Counted from the stretch's first letter, positions 17,453 through 28,735 are shown. The stretch is DNA of 64,000 nucleotides from Bradyrhizobium stylosanthis (GCF_001641335.1 NZ_LVEM01000001.1:1648580-1712579), one strand, 5' to 3'. Translations and numbers: made by a program. The notes: generated by a model not told the origin, from the letters alone.

Positions 17453-18406
17453 GTGTTTCGCTGGTCTACGGACGAAGTCGAGCCGCACGAGCGTTTCGAT
17501 TATTGGCGCGAGGTGCGATCCAAGGGCCTGTTCGGCGTCACGGCTGAGCTCGAGCGCGAGCGGCGCACGGACTTCTCCGGCGAATTCTCACTGCGCCAGC
17601 TCGGCGGCGCCGGCCTCGTCGAGCTGAAGGCTTCGCAGTACAGGGTCGAGCGCAGCAGCTCCGACATCGCCTACGCGCCCGGCGACAGCATCTGCGTCTA
17701 CCAGCAACTCGGCAGCGGCGGCTGGTTCGGCGGCCTGCGCGGCGGCGAGTTTTCGATCGCCAATGGCAGCTTCGCCACCAGCCATACCGACCTGCCCTAT
17801 CGCACGGCTCCGCTCGGGGACGGTGGCTTCCATCTGCGGATCCTGAAGATCCCCGTGAGCGCCCTGCCCACGCAGGACAAGCGGGTTCGCGAGCTTGTGC
17901 CCCGGACCTTCGGCGATCCCACTTTGGCACCACTGCTGAGCGCCTGCTTTGCCGATCTCGGCGAAGCTGACGGGGCGCTGGATGCAACCTCCCTGGTCCA
18001 GGCGCTGGCCCATCTGGCGCTGATCGAGCGCGGCATCCTCAGGCCCGGCAGCCGGCGCGGACAGGCCGCGCTGCGAACCGCCCGCCATTCGCAGGCGCGG
18101 CGCCTGATCGCGCACCATCTGCAAAACCCCGACCTCGACCCGGCGATGGTGGCCGACCAACTCGGCGTGTCCGTGCGGCACCTGCACATGCTTTTCGAGG
18201 CCGCCGAGAAGAGCTTTTCGCAGACCGTGACCGACGAGCGCCTCAAGCAGAGCCGCCGCCTGATGCGCGAGGCGCCTGAGCGGCTGATCGCCGATATCGC
18301 GACCTCCTGCGGCTTCGAGAGCCTGGCGACCTACTACCGGGTCTTCAACGCCGCCTATGGCATGGCCCCCGGGGACTTCCGGGCCAGGGGCTCCGAAGGG
18401 CATTAG
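17453..18406 (+). CDS. AraC-family transcriptional regulator
   Basis: A 317-residue regulator. The N-terminal half (residues 1-190) resembles the AraC-binding-like domain of the FeaR/AraC_binding_2 type (start FRWSTDEVEPHERFDYWREV). The C-terminal half (about 205-310) is a two-HTH AraC domain (DLDPAMVADQLGVSVRHLHMLF; then IADIATSCGFESLATYYRVFNAAYGMAPGDFR). It starts at GTG 17453. It is divergent from the caspase gene with 214 bp between, so that gene is a possible target. The inducer is unknown. Confidence 0.85.
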   Translation: MFRWSTDEVEPHERFDYWREVRSKGLFGVTAELERERRTDFSGEFSLRQLGGAGLVELKASQYRVERSSSDIAYAPGDSICVYQQLGSGGWFGGLRGGEFSIANGSFATSHTDLPYRTAPLGDGGFHLRILKIPVSALPTQDKRVRELVPRTFGDPTLAPLLSACFADLGEADGALDATSLVQALAHLALIERGILRPGSRRGQAALRTARHSQARRLIAHHLQNPDLDPAMVADQLGVSVRHLHMLFEAAEKSFSQTVTDERLKQSRRLMREAPERLIADIATSCGFESLATYYRVFNAAYGMAPGDFRARGSEGH

Positions 18407-18707
18407 CCTGTTCCCTGGGCCGGCCGCCGGCCCGGCTCATGGACGGGCGGAAAACCCAGCCGTCCCCGTGATTTGGTTAAAAACCTCAGGGTTTTTAGGG
18501 CCTTCCCGCGCCTGCTCCATTGACTTTGGCCAATTCCCGCCTATGTTCCGGGGCGACGCGGCTCAGATCGAAGAGCGATTCCTGAGCCTTGCGCTTTGTT
18601 CGCGTGAGTCAGCACCCCCAGCTTCCTTGAGAGCGCGCCGTTTCGGGGTGGAACGCGACCAGCCTTATTACCCTCGATTCCGAACGGCGGTTTCGACCAG
18701 AGGCTCA
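18407..18707. other. 301-bp leader region before the DEAD-box helicase gene
   Basis: It holds the hairpin at 18478-18497 and then about 200 bp without a gene. A long untranslated leader is usual for cold-inducible DEAD-box helicase mRNAs, so this stretch may be the helicase 5' UTR. No specific riboswitch is recognised. Confidence 0.45.
18478..18497 (+). terminator. A/U-rich hairpin after the AraC-type gene
   Basis: TAAAAACC-TCAG-GGTTTTTA is a perfect 8-bp stem with a 4-nt loop; the right arm itself supplies the T run. It could terminate the regulator transcript or form part of the helicase leader. Confidence 0.5.
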
Positions 18708-20306
<1,599 letters not shown>

Positions 20307-20314
20307 TGCGACGA

Positions 20315-20356
20315 GGCGCCTCAGGATCGGTTGAGCAGAGGCGCCCCACACTTTTT
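20315..20356 (+). terminator. Probable terminator of the helicase gene
   Basis: GGCGCCTC, a 15-nt loop, and GAGGCGCC form a perfect 8-bp stem starting 8 nt after the stop, with TTTTT a few bases later. Confidence 0.65.
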
Positions 20357-20471
20357 ATGATGCATTGGCCACCGTATATTTACTGGCCGTTCACAAACGT
20401 CCATTAGCCTACGAACATAATTTAAGCATTGCTACGGTCGATTGCGCACCGACCGCTGTGGGGTATGTTCC

Positions 20472-21539
20472 GTGGTCAAGGTTCTCGACGAACACGAACG
20501 CACGATGGCGTTCGCCGAAGTGGCACTCGGTCAGATCCGGTCGCTTCGACAGACTGCAATTCCCCGCAATTACGAGATCTGGTACGTCTACGCGACGGGC
20601 TACAACGCCCCGCTCAACAAGATCATCAACGAGACGCTGGCGCGCCACGGCAAGCTGACCGAAGGCGATCTCGAGCAGATCTACGAGACCTATCTCTCCC
20701 ACATCAAGACCACCGACCGCATCGACAAGGTCGGCGCGCGCGTCATCGGCGAGATCGACGACGTGATGAAGGTCCTCGGCGAGGCGCTCGGGATGACCGG
20801 CTCCTACGATGCGAGCCTGTCGGGTGCCTCCGAAAAGCTGTCGTCGGCGAAGAGCCGCGAACAGATCAAGGGCATCGTGGAGACGCTGCTGCGTTCGACC
20901 AGCGAGATGCGCGAGACCAACAAGGCGCTCGAGGATCGGCTCACGCTGTCGAAGAACGAGATCAGCAATCTGCAGCAGAGCCTGGAGGCGATCCGCGCCG
21001 AGAGCCTGACCGATCCGCTCACGGGCCTCGGCAACCGCAAATATTTCGATCGCATGATCGACACGGCGGTACAGAACGCGCTCGCCTCGGGCGAGCCGCT
21101 GTCGCTGCTGCTGTTCGACATCGATCACTTCAAGTCGTTCAACGATTCCTACGGCCATCTCACCGGCGACCAGGTGCTGCGGCTCGTCGGCCTATCGCTG
21201 AAGCAGACCATCAAGGGCCAGGACATCACCGCCCGCTACGGTGGCGAGGAATTCGCGGTGGTGTTGCCCAACACCGCGCTGCGCCAGGCGCTCACCGTCG
21301 CCGATCACATCCGCCGCGCGGTGATGGCGAAGGAATTGAAGAAGAAGTCGACCGGCGAGATTCTCGGTCGCGTCACCATCTCGGTCGGCGTCTCCATGCT
21401 CAAGCCGGGCGACGACACCGACGCGCTGATCGAACGCGCCGACGCCTGCCTCTACGCCGCCAAGCGCAACGGCCGCAACCGCGTGATCTGCGAAGCCGAT
21501 CCGGAATTCGCGATCGAAAGCCATAGCCGGGTGGCGTGA
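20472..21539 (+). CDS. Diguanylate cyclase (GGDEF domain protein)
   Basis: A 355-residue cytoplasmic protein predicted to make cyclic di-GMP from two GTP. The N-terminal half (residues 1-165) is helical with no membrane segment (YVYATGYNAPLNKIINETL...; a coiled-coil-like SKNEISNLQQSLEAIRAE before the domain). The GGDEF domain follows (DPLTGLGNRKYFD; LLLFDIDHFKSFND; active site GGEEF at 257-261, intact). The product-binding RxxD I-site reads KGQD, so feedback inhibition may be weak. No EAL domain is present. The start is uncertain: GTG 20472 was taken; ATG 20505 and TTG 20442 are alternatives. Confidence 0.9.
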   Translation: MVKVLDEHERTMAFAEVALGQIRSLRQTAIPRNYEIWYVYATGYNAPLNKIINETLARHGKLTEGDLEQIYETYLSHIKTTDRIDKVGARVIGEIDDVMKVLGEALGMTGSYDASLSGASEKLSSAKSREQIKGIVETLLRSTSEMRETNKALEDRLTLSKNEISNLQQSLEAIRAESLTDPLTGLGNRKYFDRMIDTAVQNALASGEPLSLLLFDIDHFKSFNDSYGHLTGDQVLRLVGLSLKQTIKGQDITARYGGEEFAVVLPNTALRQALTVADHIRRAVMAKELKKKSTGEILGRVTISVGVSMLKPGDDTDALIERADACLYAAKRNGRNRVICEADPEFAIESHSRVA

Positions 21540-21552
21540 GCTTTCGTCAACT

Positions 21553-21630
21553 GCCGTAGGGTGGGCAAAGGCGCGTAGCGCCGTGCCCACCTAAGTCCGT
21601 GGGCACGCTTCGCTTTGCCCACCCTACGGC
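21553..21630. repeat. Dispersed palindromic repeat, family A (copy 1)
   Basis: A perfect terminal inverted repeat, with GCCGTAGGGTGGGCAAAG at the left and its complement at the right, encloses two smaller complementary blocks (GGCGCGTAGCGCC, and GTGCCCAC facing GTGGGCAC). It lies between the cyclase stop and fabA. A second copy is at 22258-22348, so the two bracket fabA. Confidence 0.88.
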
Positions 21631-21715
21631 ACCGTCGCTTGACATTACTCCGCGGCGAACAACATCTGACACGACATCGGCCGCCTGCACCCGAGCCCGC
21701 AAAGGACTTGTCGTC

Positions 21716-22246
21716 GTGCCCAATCCTCATGATTTCCATGCGCCGCAACCGTCGTACAGCAAGGACGATCTGCTGAAGTCGAGCGAAGGCGGCTATTTCG
21801 GGCCTGGCAATGCGCAGCTCCCAGCGCCGCCGATGCTGATGATGGACCGCATCACCGAGATCAGTTTGGATGGCGGCACGTTCGGAAAGGGCCATATCGT
21901 CGGCGAGCTCGACATCGCGCCGGGCCACTGGTTCTTCGACAGCCATTTCCGCGGCGATCCGACGATGCCCGGAAGCCTTGGGCTCGACGCGATGTGGCAG
22001 ATGATCGGCTATTGGCTCGGCTGGTCGGGCTCCCCAGGCAAGGGGCGCGCCATCGGTGTCGGCGAAGTCGAGGCCACCGGATTTGTCACGCCGGAAACGC
22101 GATGCGTGCGCTACGAGGTCGCCATGCGCATGGTTCGCCGCGGCAAGCTGGTGCTCGGGATTGCCGACGGCCGTGTGCTGGCGGACGGTGCCTGTGTCTT
22201 CGCAGCCAAGGACATGAGGGTCGGCTTGACCAAGGCCGTGGATTAA
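21716..22246 (+). CDS. fabA: 3-hydroxydecanoyl-ACP dehydratase/isomerase FabA
   Basis: A 176-residue hot-dog-fold enzyme that dehydrates 3-hydroxyacyl-ACP and isomerises trans-2- to cis-3-decenoyl-ACP, the branch point to unsaturated fatty acids. Catalytic His 77 (DSHFRGDPTMPG) and Asp 91 (GSLGLDAMWQM) keep the E. coli His70/Asp84 spacing, and GKGRAIGVGEVEATG and LADGACVF are present. It starts at GTG 21716 (VPNPHDFHAP). The usual partner fabB is not next to it; downstream is a repeat and a TfoX-type gene on the other strand. The gene is bracketed by two family A repeats. Confidence 0.92.
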   Translation: MPNPHDFHAPQPSYSKDDLLKSSEGGYFGPGNAQLPAPPMLMMDRITEISLDGGTFGKGHIVGELDIAPGHWFFDSHFRGDPTMPGSLGLDAMWQMIGYWLGWSGSPGKGRAIGVGEVEATGFVTPETRCVRYEVAMRMVRRGKLVLGIADGRVLADGACVFAAKDMRVGLTKAVD

Positions 22247-22257
22247 GCATCCGGTCT

Positions 22258-22348
22258 CGTAGGGTGGGCAAAGGCGCAAAGCGCCGTGCCCACGATCCCT
22301 GGATAGCTATTTCGAACGGTGGGCACGCTTCGCTTTGCCCACCCTACG
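22258..22348. repeat. Dispersed palindromic repeat, family A (copy 2)
   Basis: CGTAGGGTGGGCAAAG and its complement CTTTGCCCACCCTACG bound this 91-bp element, with the inner GGCGCAAAGCGCC hairpin and GTGCCCAC/GTGGGCAC blocks of copy 1. Its right part overlaps the 3' end of the TfoX-domain gene and encodes that protein's last residues. Confidence 0.88.
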
Positions 22349-22741
22349 TACTGTCGCCTTCTTCGCTACGGACTTCCTGGGCGCAACCTTCTTCGCCGCC
22401 TTCTTTCCCTTCGGCCGCTTCTTCACCCTGGCGCGCTGGGCGGCGGCGAGCGCGGCCCTCGCCCATTGCGCCAGCTCCGCGGAATCATCGAACAGGCGCG
22501 CCGGCAGCTCCCAATAGGAGTTGACCAGCACGGTTTTGGCGCGGGTCGAATATTGAAACGGCTTCGAGCCTTCCGCTTCGAAGTCCGGAATGGTCACCTC
22601 ATCGGCGCGGAAGAACAGGCCGGCGCGCAGCGACAGCGCGAAATTAACGCCGTCGGCGGAGATGCCGTGGCCGGAAAACATCTTGCGGATGGTGACGGGG
22701 CCAAAATCGGCGAACAGGTCGATCAGGAATTCGCGGTCCAT
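22307..22741 (-). CDS. TfoX N-terminal-domain protein with a basic, repeat-derived tail
   Basis: A 144-residue protein. Residues 1-95 match the TfoX/Sxy N-terminal domain (REFLIDLFADFGPVTIRKMFSGHGI; GLFFRADE; FQYSTRAKTVLVNSYWELPARLFDD). A Lys/Arg/Ala-rich tail follows, and the final VGKAKRAHRSK is read through the family A repeat, with the stop just outside it. The ATG at 22741 fits the family start; an in-frame extension to 22810 runs into family C repeat sequence and was not used. TfoX proteins are linked to competence regulation in gammaproteobacteria; the role of this single-domain form is unknown. Confidence 0.8.
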   Translation of the reverse strand: MDREFLIDLFADFGPVTIRKMFSGHGISADGVNFALSLRAGLFFRADEVTIPDFEAEGSKPFQYSTRAKTVLVNSYWELPARLFDDSAELAQWARAALAAAQRARVKKRPKGKKAAKKVAPRKSVAKKATVRRVGKAKRAHRSK

Positions 22742-22755
22742 GCGCACGCTCTCTC

Positions 22756-22916
22756 GTGCCCCGGACGCAGCGCAGCGTGCCATAAGCGCGCTCACGCGCG
22801 TCTTCGACACGCTATGGCGCTGCTGAGCCGGGGCCCATCCGTCTCGCGCCGATTATAGCTTGGGTCCCGGCTCTGCGCAGCAGCGCAAACGCGCTGCAGC
22901 GCGTCCGGGACACGAG
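22756..22916. repeat. Dispersed palindromic repeat, family C (copy 2)
   Basis: About 160 bp between the TfoX-type gene start and the sufA stop, with GTGCCCCGGACGCAGCGCAGCG facing GCGCGTCCGGGACACG and inner GTCCCGGCTCTG and CAGCGC blocks shared with 4386-4517. It should separate sufA from the TfoX-type gene transcriptionally and leaves little room for a TfoX promoter outside the repeat. Confidence 0.7.
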
Positions 22917-22935
22917 AGTGGAGCTTGAGGCGAAA

Positions 22936-23334
22936 CTACCCGTCGATCTTCGCCGGCCGCAGCTCGACCGACTCGCCGCAGCCGCAGGCGGAGATCTGGT
23001 TGGGGTTGTTGAAGACGAACTGGGCCTGCATCTTGTCGGCCTTGTAGTCCATCTCGGTTCCGAGCAGGAACAGCACGGCCTTGGGATCGACCAGGATCTT
23101 GACGCCCTTGTCCTCGACGACTTCATCGGTCGGGCGGACGTCATGGGCGTATTCGACCGTGTAGGACTGGCCGGCGCAGCCGCCGTTCTTCACGCCGACG
23201 CGCAAGCCGACGATCTCGGAGTCGGCACGCTGGGTCAGCTCGGAAATACGCTGGGCCGCGGCATCCGTCAGCCGCATCACCTGCGGGCGCGGCCGCCGGG
23301 GTTTTGGTGAGGATGCAGGTGTTGCCTGGGTCAT
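22936..23334 (-). CDS. sufA: A-type Fe-S carrier, HesB/IscA family
   Basis: A 132-residue Fe-S assembly or carrier protein. The three conserved cysteines are present: one in KNGGCAGQSY and two in the C-terminal CGCGESVEL. The core is preceded by about 22 residues of Pro/Arg-rich sequence. It accepts clusters from SufBCD and passes them to apo-proteins. It is the last gene of the suf cluster, 49 bp after the DUF59 gene; a family C repeat follows. Confidence 0.92.
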   Translation of the reverse strand: MTQATPASSPKPRRPRPQVMRLTDAAAQRISELTQRADSEIVGLRVGVKNGGCAGQSYTVEYAHDVRPTDEVVEDKGVKILVDPKAVLFLLGTEMDYKADKMQAQFVFNNPNQISACGCGESVELRPAKIDG

Positions 23335-23383
23335 GTTATTTATGTGGTCCGTTGCAGAACGAATTCAATGCGCGTTGAGACCG

Positions 23384-23755
23384 TCACCACATGTTCAGCA
23401 CGAGGCGCGCCTCGTCGCTCATGCGCTCGGGCGACCACGGCGGCTCCCAGACGACCTTGACGTCGACCACGCCAACACCGGGAACGCTGGCGACCGCGTT
23501 CTCGACCATGGTCGGCAGCTCGCCGGCCGCCGGGCAGTTCGGCGTCGTCAGCGTCATCTGGACGTCGACGGAACGGTCGTCCTTGATCTCGACCTTGTAG
23601 ATCAGACCAAGCTCGTAGATGTCGGCCGGAATTTCCGGATCGAACACGGTCTTGAGGCCCGCGATGATCTCGGTGGTGAGGCGTTCAGTCTCCTCCGGCG
23701 GCAACGCCGAATGGGTCTCCATCGGATTGGCTTTGATTTCGGCCGTGTCACTCAT
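23384..23755 (-). CDS. sufT: SufT-like MIP18/DUF59 Fe-S assembly factor
   Basis: A 123-residue MIP18/DUF59-family protein with the conserved DPEIPADIYELGLIYKVEI, the MTLTTPNCPAAGELP segment with its invariant Cys, and the WEPPWSPERMSDEARLVLNMW end. Family members act in cluster maturation or transfer. Its ATG overlaps the sufS stop by 4 bp, so translation is coupled. The symbol follows the usual name for the DUF59 protein in suf operons. Confidence 0.88.
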   Translation of the reverse strand: MSDTAEIKANPMETHSALPPEETERLTTEIIAGLKTVFDPEIPADIYELGLIYKVEIKDDRSVDVQMTLTTPNCPAAGELPTMVENAVASVPGVGVVDVKVVWEPPWSPERMSDEARLVLNMW

Positions 23756-24999
23756 GCGAACAAATCCCGCGCCTTCAGCAGCGCCTGTGCCAGATGATCG
23801 ACTTCTTCCCGTGTATTATACATGCCGAACGAGGCCCGGCACGTCGCGGTGACGTTGAACCGCTCTAAAAGCGGCATCACGCAATGGGTGCCGGCGCGCA
23901 CCGCGATCCCCTGGCGGTCGATCACGGTGGCGACGTCGTGGGCATGGGCGCCCTTGAGCTCGAAGGAGATCACCGGGCCCTTGCCGCGCGCGGTGCCGAT
24001 CAGCCGCAGCGAGTTGATCTCGCGCAGCTTCTCCTGGGCGTAGGCGGTGAGATCGGCCTCGTGGGCGGCGATGCGCTCCTTGCCGATCGAGTTGACGTAG
24101 TCGATGGCGGCGCCAAGGCCGACCGCCTCGACGATCGCCGGCGTGCCGGCTTCGAACTTGTGCGGGGGATCGCCATAGGTGACGACCTCGCGCGAGACCT
24201 CGCGGATCATCTCGCCGCCGCCGTTATAGGGGCGCATCGCGACGAGGTGGTCGTATTTGGCCCAGAGCACGCCGATGCCGGTCGGGCCATAAACCTTGTG
24301 ACCGGTGAAGACGTAGAAGTCGCAGCCGAGATCCTGGACGTCCACGGGCAGATGCACCGCGCCCTGGCTGCCGTCAACCAGCACGGGAATGCCGCGCGCG
24401 TGGGCGATCTTCACGACCTCCTTGATCGGCACGATGGTGCCGAGCGCGTTCGACATCTGCGTGATCGCGACCAGCTTGGTCTTCGACGTCAGCAGCTTCT
24501 CGAACTCGTCGATGAGGAAATTGCCCTCGTCGTCGACCGGCGCCCACTTGATCACGGCGCCCTGGCGTTCCCTCAGGAAATGCCACGGCACGATGTTGGA
24601 GTGGTGCTCCATGATCGAGATGACGATCTCGTCGCCCTCTTTGATATTCGGGCCGCCCCACGACGACGCGACCAGGTTGATCGCCTCGGTCGCATTGCGG
24701 GTGAAGATCACTTCCTCGGTCCGCGGCGCGTTGATGAACTGCGCCACCTTGGTGCGGCCGCCCTCATAGGCTTCGGTCGCGGCATTGGCGAGGTAATGCA
24801 GGCCGCGATGGACGTTGGCGTATTCGGATTGATAGGCCTGCGTCATGCGGTCGAGCACGGCGCTCGGCTTCTGCGCCGAGGCGGCGTTGTCGAGATAGAC
24901 CAGCTTCTTGCCGTAGACCTGCATGGCGAGCGCCGGAAAGTCCTGGCGCACGCGCGCGACGTCATAGGCGCCGTTCTTGACTGCAGGATGCGTGCTCAT
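23752..24999 (-). CDS. sufS: SufS-type (group II) cysteine desulfurase
   Basis: A 415-residue PLP enzyme that takes sulfur from cysteine for cluster assembly. The PLP Lys is in the FTGHKVYGPTG segment, the reactive Cys in RAGTHCVMPLLER, and RNATEAINLVASSWG, ITQMSNALGTIVP and VDGSQGAVHLPVDV follow the SufS pattern. The group II form with the short Cys loop separates it from the group I enzyme at 28736-29875. It overlaps sufD and the DUF59 gene by 4 bp each, so the three are translationally coupled. Confidence 0.94.
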   Translation of the reverse strand: MSTHPAVKNGAYDVARVRQDFPALAMQVYGKKLVYLDNAASAQKPSAVLDRMTQAYQSEYANVHRGLHYLANAATEAYEGGRTKVAQFINAPRTEEVIFTRNATEAINLVASSWGGPNIKEGDEIVISIMEHHSNIVPWHFLRERQGAVIKWAPVDDEGNFLIDEFEKLLTSKTKLVAITQMSNALGTIVPIKEVVKIAHARGIPVLVDGSQGAVHLPVDVQDLGCDFYVFTGHKVYGPTGIGVLWAKYDHLVAMRPYNGGGEMIREVSREVVTYGDPPHKFEAGTPAIVEAVGLGAAIDYVNSIGKERIAAHEADLTAYAQEKLREINSLRLIGTARGKGPVISFELKGAHAHDVATVIDRQGIAVRAGTHCVMPLLERFNVTATCRASFGMYNTREEVDHLAQALLKARDLFA

Positions 25000-26300
25000 T
25001 GGCGCCGCTCCAACCAGCGCTCGGCAATGCCGATCACGTGCTCGCGCAGGCCGTCATCGGCGATCTGCTCGATGGCTTCACCGACGAAGGCCTGGATCAG
25101 CAGCGCCTGGGCCTGCTTCTCGGGCAGGCCACGCGCCTTCAGATAGAACAGCAGGCTCTCGTCCAGCGCACCCGCGGTGGCGCCGTGGCCGCAGGAGACG
25201 TCGTCGGCGAAGATCTCGAGTTCGGGCTTGTTGTCGGCCTCGGCTTCGTCCGAAAGCAGCAGCGCCCGCGTCATCATCTTGCCGTCGGTCTTCTGCGCGT
25301 CGGGACGGACGATGATGCGGCCCTGGAACACCGAATGGGCGCGATCGTCGATCACGGCACGGAAGACTTCGCGGCTGACGCAGTTCGGCACGGCGTGGTC
25401 GACCACCAGCGTGGTGTCGCCATGCTCGGTCTTCTGCAGCAGGTTGACGCCGTTGGCGGAGAGCTCGCTGCCCTCGCCCGCCAGCGTGATGAAGCCCTGC
25501 AGGCGGCTGACCGCCGCGCCCGTCGTCATGTTGAAGACGTTGAATTTGACGTTGGCGCCGATGGTCACGAACTGCGACGTGATGTTCACAGCATCAGCCG
25601 CATCGTCCATCAGACGAATATGCGCGACGTCGGAATCGTCGCCGACCGTAACGATCACGGCGTCGTTGACCTGGTAGGCCTTGGCCCCTGCCGCGACGAA
25701 GGTCTCGATGATGGTGGCGCGGACGCCCTTCCCGATCGCGACCTGCGAACGGGTGAAGGCCGCCGCGGACGAAGCGGTCGCGACGTGGATGATCTGGATC
25801 GGCGCGGACAACTGCGTGCCCGCGGCGATATCGAGCACCACGCCATCCGTCGCCATCGCAGCGTTCAGCGCGATCACGGCATCGGTGGACGCGGTCTTCA
25901 GGAGACCGGCATCCTTCTCCAGCGCCTCGCGCAGCGTCTTGAAGCCGACCTCGGCGGCGAGTGCCTTGACGTCGGAGAGATCGGCCGCGAACACGCCGTC
26001 GACCAGCACGAGCTTGCGGGCGCCTTCGATCGCATTTGCCTTCACCGCCTCGGCAGCGCGCTTCAGCGCGGCCACATCGGGGCTGGCTGCGAGCGACAGC
26101 ACCTCGCCGACCAGCGCACGCAGGTCGGTGTACTTCCATTCCTCGATCCGGCGGTGCGGCAGGCCGAGACGCTCATAGGTCTCGAACGCCTCGCGGCGCA
26201 CTGCCACCACGGCCGGCGAACCCGGCAAGCGGCCTTCGGCGCTGGCGAAGAGATCGCTCACCGCGCGGCCGTTTCCGGTCTTTGCCACAGCAACGTTCAT
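24996..26300 (-). CDS. sufD: Fe-S assembly scaffold protein SufD
   Basis: A 434-residue SufD. It has the family's RRIEEWKYTDLRALV start and the C-terminal beta-helix part with GRIIVRPDAQKTDGKMMTRALLLSDEAEADNKPELEIFADDVSCGHGATAGALDE (read in pieces) and the IEQIADDGLREHV end. It pairs with SufB on the SufBC2D scaffold where clusters form. The ATG at 26300 (MNVAVAKTGNG) lies 11 bp after the sufC stop; an upstream extension would lie inside sufC. Confidence 0.93.
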   Translation of the reverse strand: MNVAVAKTGNGRAVSDLFASAEGRLPGSPAVVAVRREAFETYERLGLPHRRIEEWKYTDLRALVGEVLSLAASPDVAALKRAAEAVKANAIEGARKLVLVDGVFAADLSDVKALAAEVGFKTLREALEKDAGLLKTASTDAVIALNAAMATDGVVLDIAAGTQLSAPIQIIHVATASSAAAFTRSQVAIGKGVRATIIETFVAAGAKAYQVNDAVIVTVGDDSDVAHIRLMDDAADAVNITSQFVTIGANVKFNVFNMTTGAAVSRLQGFITLAGEGSELSANGVNLLQKTEHGDTTLVVDHAVPNCVSREVFRAVIDDRAHSVFQGRIIVRPDAQKTDGKMMTRALLLSDEAEADNKPELEIFADDVSCGHGATAGALDESLLFYLKARGLPEKQAQALLIQAFVGEAIEQIADDGLREHVIGIAERWLERRQ

Positions 26301-26311
26301 CGCAAAATTCC

Positions 26312-27064
26312 TTACGCGGCGTCCTCGAACTGGGCGTAGCCGGAAGCTTCCAGCTCCAGCGCCAGTTCCTTGCCGCCGCTCTTCACGACACGGCCCTTCG
26401 ACATCACGTGCACGATGTCGGGCACGATGTAGTTGAGCAGCCGCTGATAGTGGGTGATGACGACCATCGCGCGCTTGGGCGAATGCAGCGCGTTGACGCC
26501 GTCGGCCGCGATGCGCAGCGCGTCGATGTCGAGGCCGGAATCCATCTCGTCCAGGATGCACAGGCTGGGCTCGAACAGCGCCATCTGCAGCACCTCGTTG
26601 CGCTTCTTCTCGCCGCCGGAGAATCCGACATTGACGCCGCGCTTGAGCATGTCCTGCGGGATGTTCAGCGACTTCGAGACCTCGCGGACCTTCTTCAGGA
26701 AGTCCGGCACCATCAGCTCGCTCTCGCCGCGCGCCTTGCGCTGCGCATTGAGCGCGGTGCGCAGGAAGTTCATGGTGGTGACGCCGGGGATCTCGACCGG
26801 ATACTGGAACGCCAGGAACACGCCCTTGGCGGCGCGCTCCTCGGGCGCCATCTCCAGGAGGTCCTCGCCCTTGAACAGGATCTGGCCGTCGGTGACCTCG
26901 TAGCCGGGCTTGCCGGCGATGACGTGGGAGAGCGTCGACTTGCCGGAGCCGTTCGGCCCCATGATCGCGTGGATCTCGCCCTCGTTGACGGTCATGGTCA
27001 GCCCGTGGAGGATCTCACGCTCCTCGACACGAACCTTGAGGTCTTTCACTTCAAGCAAAGCCAT
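26312..27064 (-). CDS. sufC: Fe-S assembly ATPase SufC
   Basis: A 250-residue cytosolic ABC-type ATPase. Walker A GPNGSGKST (about residues 34-42), signature SGGEKKRNE and Walker B CILDEMDSGLDIDAL are intact, and the H-loop lies in MVVITHYQRLL. It binds SufB and SufD and drives cluster assembly rather than transport. The ATG at 27064 (MALLEVKDLKVRVEE) is the family start. It lies 61 bp after sufB. Confidence 0.95.
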   Translation of the reverse strand: MALLEVKDLKVRVEEREILHGLTMTVNEGEIHAIMGPNGSGKSTLSHVIAGKPGYEVTDGQILFKGEDLLEMAPEERAAKGVFLAFQYPVEIPGVTTMNFLRTALNAQRKARGESELMVPDFLKKVREVSKSLNIPQDMLKRGVNVGFSGGEKKRNEVLQMALFEPSLCILDEMDSGLDIDALRIAADGVNALHSPKRAMVVITHYQRLLNYIVPDIVHVMSKGRVVKSGGKELALELEASGYAQFEDAA

Positions 27065-27125
27065 CTTGGTATCCAGTCTATTCAATTGATGTTGGAGCGC
27101 CGGAGCGCGCCGCGAGGGTCGGCAA

Positions 27126-28622
<1,497 letters not shown>

Positions 28623-28673
28623 TCTATCCTCCGCTCGCGGTTTCAAGGACCGCGGTGGATCAAACTCGGACGA

Positions 28674-28702
28674 GTATTACGATGTTTTTTGGCGGAAAGC
28701 AC
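28674..28702 (-). promoter_or_regulatory. Candidate sufB promoter
   Basis: On the reverse strand TAATAC (28679-28674) is a fair -10; a -35 (GTGCTT, 28702-28697) 17 bp upstream is weak. It would start transcription about 45 bp before sufB, with the ICE-like box just upstream of the -35. Confidence 0.35.
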
Positions 28703-28705
28703 GGG

Positions 28706-28721
28706 CTTAGAACAGTTCAAG
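28706..28721. promoter_or_regulatory. Irr/ICE-like iron-control box upstream of sufB
   Basis: CTTAGAACAGTTCAAG resembles the rhizobial iron control element (TTTAGAA-N3-TTCTAAA): one half matches 6 of 7 positions and the core GAACAGTTC is symmetrical, but the other half is weaker. It lies 84 bp before the sufB start. Irr binds such sites in Bradyrhizobium and tunes Fe-S and haem genes to iron status; the assignment is inference. Confidence 0.5.
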
Positions 28722-28735
28722 CCGTGTTTCGTCGC

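Noticed and set aside
21553..22348. Insertion sequence or composite transposon around fabA
   Set aside because: No transposase and no target-site duplication could be seen; only palindromic repeats are present.
22742..22810. Upstream extension of the TfoX-domain gene to an ATG at 22810
   Set aside because: The added residues are encoded by the family C repeat and the family's conserved start is at 22741.
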